Source: Mytilinidion resinicola
Lineage: Eukaryota; Ascomycota; Dothideomycetes; Mytilinidiales; Mytilinidiaceae
DNA length: 64,000 nucleotides
NCBI RefSeq assembly: GCF_010093595.1
Contig: NW_022985445.1
Location: forward strand, 310,001-374,000
Reading direction: 5' to 3'
Position 1 is the first letter of the stretch; each line of letters starts with the position of its first letter. Below, in pieces: positions 56,524 through 64,000 of the stretch. The notes beneath the pieces are model-generated. The model did no database searches and had not been told where the DNA came from. It was given only the letters and a program-made list of their open reading frames with translations. A program made the translations under genes and the position numbers.

Positions 56524-59385
56524 ATGTCCAACGCGCTGAAGCCGCTTGAACCACTTGATTCGAGATCCGAACAAGATGAACCATACGATGCTGATGCGCT
56601 CGCCCTCCTCCGCCGCTCTCCACACCCCTACCACCGACGACAAACAGACATTGCGCCGTCAAACCTATCCAGCGAGTCCTCCAACAGTGACTCTCCTCCC
56701 CGCACCACCCTGAAAACTCCTCAATCCGGTTCTGACCGTGAGCACACAATATCCGACGAGGAAGAGAAGGGGCGCAGGAAGATTTTCCGTACCCCAAGTG
56801 ACAGCGGGACAGAGGCCGACGATGAAGGATACAGCTTCGTGAGAGCATTGCCTGCCCCTCCCGCGAGGCCCCGGAAAGGGCTTCGAGATTCCAGAGGAAG
56901 TGGGATTGATGGAGTCTCTACCCCCCTTCTTACCCCGTCGCAGGTAGATGAGGAGGGCAAGAGATTCCCACGCCAATTCAAGGCGGGACTCGAGGGACCC
57001 TCGCCTTCCGATGATGAAGCAAAGGCTGCAAGACAGAAATACTTGAAGAGAAGACGAGCAGAGCTAGTCAGACGTAGCACCGAAGTAGGCTTGCTTGCAT
57101 TATTGGGGTTGTTGGTTATTCGAGGTTGTAGCTGCTGGGAAAGGATTATCGTCTGGCATAGAGGTACGACCATATCTAATTCTAATCTGGTATCTCTGAC
57201 TCGACTCCTAGTAGAAATCCTGAGCCACGTTGCAATAATTTCCTCGCTGGTCCTGTTATATTCTTTACGACTTCTAATATATTCGCGATCTATTTCCAAT
57301 GGACCTGCCCTCCGGCTTAGACAACGGATACGGATACCTGCAGCATTCGATCCGGCACCAATATTATACCCCGCTACGATTCCTGTTTTAATTTCGCTGT
57401 CTCTCCTCCCGAAATCTGGACCGATACTTCTTCCTAACATCATACTGAGTTTGGCTGCCTTGCCAACCCAACTAATACCGCTATCGGGCCGTGGACCTGG
57501 ATTTTGCTCAAGCCACTGGATGATCTCTGCACTACCGCTCATAGCTTCACAAAATACCGAGTGGCCCTCTAAACTAACCGCTCCAAAACCTTATATGCTT
57601 AAATCACCACCTCCCGAAGGGCTGGATCCTGAGATTCTTGTGTCCTTGTTCGCACTCCATCAGGCACTCCTACCGCCATTACACTATCTCACCACTACGA
57701 GCTTACTTCCTACCGAGCTGCATCTTCTCTCCATAGCTTTAATCAACCTTCTCTTGTTTGCCAAGTCTCCGCAAATGATAATCTTGGCTGCTGTCATCTG
57801 GATTGGCGGCCTAGGACTGTTCATTCTTTGCGGCCACGTTCTGAAATGGGGAGTAGCGCTGGCACGAATTCCTAGGTGGAGATTCAGACGTGCCGGACGA
57901 GTTATCAAAGCCAGGCAGTCTTTCATAGAGATACTGAATCAGAGCTTGACACCCAGGTATCCGCAAAAGGCGAAGCAGAATGTTTCCGACAGCGATGCCG
58001 ACGACGACGTTATCGATATCGGCAACGGCAAAATCGCCCAAAGGAATCTGAAGCTGAATACGTTGGCTTCTTCGACCCAGAAGTCAAATCCTCTGAATCA
58101 TTTCGAACCTTTTGAAACAAGGTCTGCGGTTGAGCGGACGGCATCAGCCAATTTTCCAATCGAAGTCAACATCAAGGAAGCAACGAGCCCGACTCGAAAG
58201 CGCCGGAACACGTTGGCAAATTTACCAGAACCGAATTCTCCGCCCCAACCACTGTCCTTCGCTCGTCACAGACGTGCAAAATCATCAGCAATGCAATCGT
58301 ATTTGTCCCTGACACCTACACAGGCGGCAGTGAGGAAATGGGCGTATGCAGGGTACGTCTACGTGGTCATTGCCATGTTGATCCTGGGGCCCATCCGGTT
58401 CGTTGTAGGCGAATACGCCCTGAATGGTAACGAACCATTCGGATGGGCCATTGGATACCTATTCGGCCATATCCAACCTCTACGCTTCGAGGTAGTCAAC
58501 TGGAACCTTGAAGATTGGATTGTCTTGCCACCATTATATGGCACAGACGACACATCGAGGTCACATCGTCCTGGTCGAATAGAATACCTTCGGCGATTCG
58601 TAGCTGGAGAGGCCAACACTCGACTCGTTCTGTGCGGCTACTGCGTCAGCGTCATAGCGGTTGGCATGGTTGTTGTGCTCAGATTGAGCTCGGTAGTCGA
58701 AGTGGACACGCGCCGCAAAGTCTTCCACGGTATGATGGTCGCGATGCTGCTTCCGACTATCTACGTCGACCCTGCTTTCGTCGCGCTCGCACTGGTACTC
58801 GTATTGTCCATCTTCCTGCTTCTCGACCTTCTCCGGGCCTCTCAACTGCCTCCATTGTCCAAGCCATTGGCATACTTCCTGACTCCATATGTTGATGGGC
58901 GGGACCTTCGAGGCCCGGTTGTTGTTTCGCACATCTTCCTCCTTATTGGATGTGCGATACCGCTCTGGCTCTCCCTCGCCGGGATTGGACGCACAGGAGA
59001 CAGACCATGGGAGGGCTGGGAGGTGCCTACCCGCGATGTTAGCATGGTGGCGGGAGTCGTGTGCGTTGGTATGGGCGACGCAGCGGCCTCATTGATCGGG
59101 CGCCGGTACGGCAGACGTAAGTGGCCGTGGGCAGGTGGAAAAAGTCTAGAGGGAAGTCTCGCATTTGCCGTCGCTGTGACGATAGGCTTGGTGTTTGGAA
59201 AGGCCTGGCTGCGATTCGGGCAATGGGATGATGAGGGAGCAGCAGATGGCTGGCTGCTCACAGTGGCAAAGGCAGCGGTGTCGGCCTGTGGCGCCAGTCT
59301 CAACGAGGCGGTGCTGACGGGGGGAAACGACAATGTCATCGTGCCTGTGATCCTCTGGCTGCTCGTGCGAGGGGTCAGGCTGTAG
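56524..59385 (+). CDS. SEC59: Dolichol kinase
   Basis: CTP-dependent ER-membrane kinase that makes dolichyl phosphate for N-glycosylation, O-mannosylation and GPI anchors. A single exon of 953 aa. The first 190 residues are disordered and charged. Many transmembrane segments follow (LLALLGLLVIRGC, IIILAAVIWIGGLGLFILCG-like). The conserved C-terminal kinase region has VDTRRKVFHGMMVAML, HIFLLIGCAIPLWLS and the CTP-site block VGMGDAAASLIGRRYGRRKW near 845-870. It is longer than the yeast enzyme (about 520 aa) because of the N-terminal tail and a cytosolic insert near 500-600. The ATG at 56524 is the first in frame; upstream only TTG. Confidence 0.92.
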   Translation: MSNALKPLEPLDSRSEQDEPYDADALALLRRSPHPYHRRQTDIAPSNLSSESSNSDSPPRTTLKTPQSGSDREHTISDEEEKGRRKIFRTPSDSGTEADDEGYSFVRALPAPPARPRKGLRDSRGSGIDGVSTPLLTPSQVDEEGKRFPRQFKAGLEGPSPSDDEAKAARQKYLKRRRAELVRRSTEVGLLALLGLLVIRGCSCWERIIVWHRGTTISNSNLVSLTRLLVEILSHVAIISSLVLLYSLRLLIYSRSISNGPALRLRQRIRIPAAFDPAPILYPATIPVLISLSLLPKSGPILLPNIILSLAALPTQLIPLSGRGPGFCSSHWMISALPLIASQNTEWPSKLTAPKPYMLKSPPPEGLDPEILVSLFALHQALLPPLHYLTTTSLLPTELHLLSIALINLLLFAKSPQMIILAAVIWIGGLGLFILCGHVLKWGVALARIPRWRFRRAGRVIKARQSFIEILNQSLTPRYPQKAKQNVSDSDADDDVIDIGNGKIAQRNLKLNTLASSTQKSNPLNHFEPFETRSAVERTASANFPIEVNIKEATSPTRKRRNTLANLPEPNSPPQPLSFARHRRAKSSAMQSYLSLTPTQAAVRKWAYAGYVYVVIAMLILGPIRFVVGEYALNGNEPFGWAIGYLFGHIQPLRFEVVNWNLEDWIVLPPLYGTDDTSRSHRPGRIEYLRRFVAGEANTRLVLCGYCVSVIAVGMVVVLRLSSVVEVDTRRKVFHGMMVAMLLPTIYVDPAFVALALVLVLSIFLLLDLLRASQLPPLSKPLAYFLTPYVDGRDLRGPVVVSHIFLLIGCAIPLWLSLAGIGRTGDRPWEGWEVPTRDVSMVAGVVCVGMGDAAASLIGRRYGRRKWPWAGGKSLEGSLAFAVAVTIGLVFGKAWLRFGQWDDEGAADGWLLTVAKAAVSACGASLNEAVLTGGNDNVIVPVILWLLVRGVRL

Positions 59386-60843
59386 ATATAGGGCGTGCTG
59401 CATTAATAATGGCATTTCGGGCATAAAAGGCAGGAATGAAACATTGGCGTGGGCGGCGCAGCGCATTTAGGGCATTCACTATTTGTAGGGTCAGGCCACG
59501 TGAGCGACAGGGCACACCCCGACTCGGGCACGTGGAGTAGCTCCCCGATTTTACCCAGCTTAACGCGGCTGTCTTCACATCTTGACTTCCCTCCACCACC
59601 GCGTTCTGCATATGCAATTCACCACGGCGTCTGCGTCGGCAGCATCAGCGTGCCGGCCTTGATTTCCCCACGATCCCGCACATGGACGGCGATGATTTGC
59701 GGAGGCTGCAGATCCTCAGACCAGACCTGCAGCTCCAGGATGGCCGCTTCGAGCAATCCGAGGATGCCCAACTGGGCGTGGGAGTATACTCCGCGCCAAC
59801 CAGGCACGCGCAACAGCTCACCGCGGCGCGACAGGGTGGACGGCTACGGGGCTTCGGCGGCGCTGCTGTGGCATGTGTCCTGGCGTCTTCTTGCGCCATG
59901 ATTGTGGCATTCGCGCGGAGCGGTGTTGCGTGCTCACTGATCTCAGACGGCTGCCGGTGACATCGTCGTCGCCAGCAGCCGCTAGCCGGATCTGCGTTGC
60001 AGTGGCAGATGATCACCGGCGGCTGTCCTGCCCGTGCTCTTTGTTGCGGGCAGCGCTGACGGCGACGACATTCGCAGTCTTCTTCGTGGTCTGGTCAGCC
60101 CTCAGACCGTCCCCGTCACACTGCCCAGGTGCGCGCGCGCTGGCTATGTAAGCGGGGCCTGCGATCAATGCCGCCGTGACAGCTGTGACAGTACGTAGCG
60201 TATTCGAATGGACGGCGGCATGCTGAGGGCCTCGCGTGCGTGCCCCCTCGTGCACGAGACCGCCTGGTAGCTACGAGAGCGACGAATTCACCACTCAGCC
60301 CCCATTCACCACCAGGCACTCGCCCCTTGACGTCTCCTGGCCGTGCCGCAGCCGCTCTAGCTTAAGGTCCGCTGCCGTCCAAGTCCCGCTGCAGAGCGCC
60401 AGCCGGGTGCGTGAGGTGCAGCGCAGGGATCCGCTCAACGCCAAGGCCTTATCGCCTATCGCACCGCGTCTTGAGGGCGGCCAGCAGCTCTCTGACTCCA
60501 GGTCGTCACGACATCCACGCCCTCTCCGCTCTCCACTCCCCCCAGTACCGCAAACACCCGCCGCCGCCATCCCTTCTTATTCTTTTCCCTGCGCGCATAT
60601 TGCCTCGCTCCTCCACCTGGACCCTTCAAATCATCCTGCCTAGATTCCATACCCCTCCCCTCCACCTTGCGCCCTACTTACCACGCCTCACCCTCTTCAT
60701 CCCCGACACTCGTTCAGCGTCCCAGCCCATGTGCAATCGCCTCACGCCATCCCTCTACCCGCATCTTCGTTGGTAGTTAAACACCTCGCCCCCCCCCAGG
60801 CCTGCCACAGCTTCGAAGCCTCGCCGGCTGGCCCTCCGCCATC
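59386..60843. other. GC-rich intergenic region upstream of ATG1
   Basis: About 1.46 kb. A minus-strand frame at 59619-59840 reads protein-like (GVYSHAQLGILGLLEAAILE) but lacks an ATG; it is listed among the findings. The part next to ATG1 is pyrimidine-rich and probably its leader. Confidence 0.45.
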
Positions 60844-63800
60844 ATGGCGACCCCGGCCCTGCCACACAAGTCAAGGCGCCCGTCGTCTTCGACGCAAGCC
60901 TCATCTCAACAAAGCTCCGAGTCCGAGATCGGGCCCTTCAGGAAGCTTTCCCACATCGGAAAGGGCAGCTTCGCGGAGGTCTACCGTGGAATACACGTCG
61001 TACGTCCCCAGCCTCAACGTCCCCATCCCGTGTTGAAGCATACCCACTACACATTTACACTCGAACATGTATTTGTTGAACTCTGCTGATGCGTCTTCGT
61101 CATTTAGGAAAGGAAACAAACTGTCGCCATCAAGTCCGTGAACATGGCCAAATTGAACAAAAAGCTAAAAGAGAACCTCCTCTCCGAAATATCAATACTG
61201 AAGAGCTTACACCACCCACACATCGTTGCGCTCATCGGCTGCCAGGAAGCCCCGGCCAAAATGCACATTATAATGGAGTTCTGCGAGCTTGGAGACCTTT
61301 CCGCCTTCATCAAGAAGCGTAGCAGCCTAGGAGACCATCCAGAGACGCGACGGATGATTCAAAAGTATCCCAATCCCGCAGTTGGTGGCCTCAATGAAGT
61401 GACCGTCAGGCATTTCACGAAACAGATGGCTAGCGCGCTCGAGTTCCTGCGGTCGAAGAACTACATTCACCGGGATCTCAAGCCACAGAATTTGCTACTG
61501 AATCCCTCGTCCTTGTACTACGCTAGGAACGACATACTGGATAGGATGCCAATGTCAGTTGATGCGAATTCTCTGATACCAGCAGCTGGCATTGAATCGC
61601 TGCCTATGCTCAAGATTGCCGATTTCGGCTTCGCAAGGCTTCTGCCTACGACATCTCTGGCCGAAACTCTTTGCGGCTCTCCGCTCTACATGGCTCCTGA
61701 GATTCTGCGATATGAGAAGTACGACGCCAAAGCAGATCTGTGGTCGGTAGGAACTGTGCTCTACGAAATGATGTGCGGTAGGCCACCCTTCCGAGCCAAC
61801 AATCATGTGGAGCTACTCCGCCGGATCGAGGAACGGAAGGACCACATCAAATTCGTGGAAGGCGTCGTTATCAGCAGAGTCATGAAGAACCTCATCCGTG
61901 CGCTCTTGAAGAAGGTTCCAACCGAGCGAATGTCCTATGATAGCTTTTTCAAGGACCCTGTAATATGCGATGAAATTCCCGGACTGGTCGGTGAAGATCG
62001 TGCACCCGAGCCGGAACTCGAGGCTCCACTTCAGCCAAAGAGCGTTCAGAAGCTGCCTGCGGACGCGCAACAGCGAATGCAGGACAGTCCGTATTCCCAG
62101 TCGCCACGTGAAAGGACTAGTTTTGGCACCACGCCGCCATCTCGGCCTAACTCCAGACCAACCTCTGGGCAGAACTTTGGCACTCCACCGCGACCCACCT
62201 CAGCGCGTAGGTTCAGCAATGCTCAAATGCATGTAGCTGAGCCGCAAGGGCCCTCGCAAAAGGAGAGACGTCCAACCTTCACAAGTGCCGCGACTGCTCC
62301 AACCCGCCCAACGGTTATTCAGGATCGAAACCCAGTGCCAGCAGCAATCGCCATGGATCGACGCAACAGTCGCAACTCTCCATCCCCGACATCGTCAATG
62401 CTGAAGGAACACCTGGATCGTGAACGCATCCCTCAACGTGCAGATGAGCGAGCTCTTCGGGATGCAAGGGAACGAGCTGCACAAGATATTGCTTTCGAGC
62501 GAGACTACGTCCTCGTGGAGAAACGAAGGGTCGAGATCGATGCTCTGGCCGATGAGTTTGCCGCTAGCCCCCAAACGACCCGAGAGCGACCTTCATCGCC
62601 GAAGTATGGAGCAATGGTTCGGCGCGCGACCACACAGGGTTCACCTACTTCGACTCCTGGAGCCGCAAACCCCTCTCGTGCAATACAGATCGCCTCCAAG
62701 CGTCAGCATCCGGATGCACTACATCAACGGAATGCCTCGTACGAAAGGAGGTATCGTCCAAGCTTCGAAAGCGCGACGTCGGCATTATCCAAGGCCATGA
62801 ACATGGTCAATATTCGTGGCCTTGGCCTGTCCCCGCCCTTGATGAAAGGAGTGTCTCCCCCGCAAGGATATTCGGCTTTCCCAACTTATCCAACCGCCCA
62901 AAGTAGTCTTCTCTTGGTAGGCGATGCAGGAAAGACTTCAATCAAAGATGAAGACACCAGGATGATCTCTGCCGTAGAGGACCTCGCTCAACGGAGTCAC
63001 GTCGTCTTTGGTTTTGCGGAGGTCAAATACAAGCAGCTTATTCCGGCTCCTCCGAGTGATCAGGGGCTTGGAATTGAGGCAGCCAATATGGTTCGTAGGC
63101 CAAGCGGGCAGGATGATGCTGACGACGATGACGACGAACTAACCGTCGATGTCACGTTGCTTATTTCGGAAGAGGCGCTCGTTCTATATGTCAAATCTCT
63201 AGGTATCCTCAACCGAGCTATGGACCTCGCGGGATCCTGGTGGAATCGCCGTCAACGCACAGTTCCTAGCTCCGAGACAGCTTCTTTGCGTTCTAATCCC
63301 TCAAGTGGAAACTCTACCGCACACGCTGACCGGATGAACCATGTTGTTCAATGGGTTCGCAATAGATTCAATGAGTGCTGTGACAAAGCCGACTTCGTGG
63401 CACAAAAACTACAAGACACCCAGAAGCAGCTGCCTGCTGATCACCCAAACCATCCAAACAACCGATCGTCTGGATCTGGCTCCAACACAACTCTTGCGTC
63501 TGCCGGAAATATTCACCTGACTACAGGTGTGACTGCAGAGAAATTGATGTATGAGAGAGCTTTAGAAATGAGTCGTGCGGCTGCAGTCAACGAGCTCGTT
63601 GGCCAGGATCTTCCTGGCTGTGAGATAAACTACTGGACCGCGATTCGTATGCTCGAGGCTATCATCGAGGTTGACGACGATTCACCGCCGCGCGGTCGGA
63701 GCGACGACGACAACATTAACGGGCTCGAGGATGAAGATCGTCAGTCTGTAATCAAACGTATGTATTCTTAGCTCCTCCGTTTAGTGCCGCCTTGACTAAC

Positions 63801-63953
63801 ATTTGTCTAGTTCTTGAAAGCATGAAGGCGCGACTTAAAGCCTTGAAGAGGAAGATAGAAGCCCAAAAGGCTTCTAAGCGATTATCAACGGGAAACCCTG
63901 TCCCTCACCCATCTAGGCGGAGCTCTCCCTCTTCTGGAGGTGTGGCCAGGTAA
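60844..63953 (+). CDS. ATG1: Autophagy-initiating serine/threonine kinase Atg1
   Basis: Starts autophagosome formation with Atg13 and Atg17. Exons 60844-60999, 61108-63757 and 63811-63953 give 982 aa. Kinase domain about 33-335: glycine loop [12 protein letters not shown] (38-49), VAIK with Lys61, HRDLKPQN with Asp175, DFG Asp224, then [12 protein letters not shown]. The disordered middle contains YVLV near 519-522, at the place of the Atg8-binding motif of yeast Atg1. The C-terminal EAT/MIT-type region (about 590-960) includes [28 protein letters not shown] and [21 protein letters not shown], which bind Atg13. The last exon gives a basic tail. Confidence 0.96.
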
Positions 63954-64000
63954 TCACGGTTGCATGCCGCCGACGCCCGAGTTCGAAATCTTGCATAGCG

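Overview
The window is nuclear DNA of a filamentous ascomycete (Pezizomycotina). The introns are short, mostly 45-90 nt (extremes 48-135), with GT(A/G)NGT donors, CTAAY/CTRAY branch points and YAG acceptors. The gene set is fungal: Zn2Cys6 factor, HET-domain protein, PLAC8, MARVEL, Ies1 and Atg1. One transposon carries the imprint of repeat-induced point mutation (RIP). Dothideomycetes seems likely from the feel of the proteins, but class cannot be proven without a search. All gene models here are my own reading of frames and splice sites. No tRNA, rRNA or CRISPR array was seen.

Layout. 1-9 kb: 5' part of a SHPRH/Irc20-type SNF2 helicase (-, runs off the left edge), NAD glycerol-3-phosphate dehydrogenase GPD1 (-), a serine hydrolase (+), an 87-aa glycine-rich protein behind a CRE/TATA promoter (+), and DNA polymerase delta subunit 2 (+). 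9.3-10.9 kb: a family 2 O-methyltransferase (+). 11.1-21.2 kb: an accessory island with a multi-pass membrane protein, a broken ankyrin-repeat gene, a RIP-killed Tc1/mariner element, a HET-domain gene, an LTR-like segment and a frame-broken aspartic-peptidase-like gene. A diverged module of about 310 bp lies upstream of both the membrane-protein gene and the HET gene.

21.7-30.4 kb: housekeeping block with INO80 subunit Ies1 (-), the RNA helicase Ded1 (-), an ER cyclophilin with two possible C-termini (-), and the mitochondrial ribosomal protein uS13m/Sws2 (+) sharing a short divergent promoter with the cyclophilin. 30.4-34.3 kb is a long gene-poor stretch leading into the Bem3-type RhoGAP (+, PX-PH-RhoGAP). 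40.5-50.8 kb: PLAC8 protein (+), cytosolic tyrosyl-tRNA synthetase (-), Zn2Cys6 regulator (-) and a MARVEL membrane protein (-). 51.5-64 kb: secreted astacin metallopeptidase (+), a conserved-looking disordered protein (+), dolichol kinase Sec59 (+) and the autophagy kinase Atg1 (+).

How they work together. Most genes are independent housekeeping units: replication (Pol31), chromatin (Ies1, SNF2), translation (Ded1, TyrRS, uS13m), the secretory pathway (cyclophilin B, dolichol kinase), polarity (Bem3) and autophagy (Atg1). No biosynthetic cluster is evident around the O-methyltransferase. The non-routine biology is in the 11-21 kb island, which looks like a fast-evolving allorecognition-type locus, and in the alternative 3' end of the cyclophilin gene.
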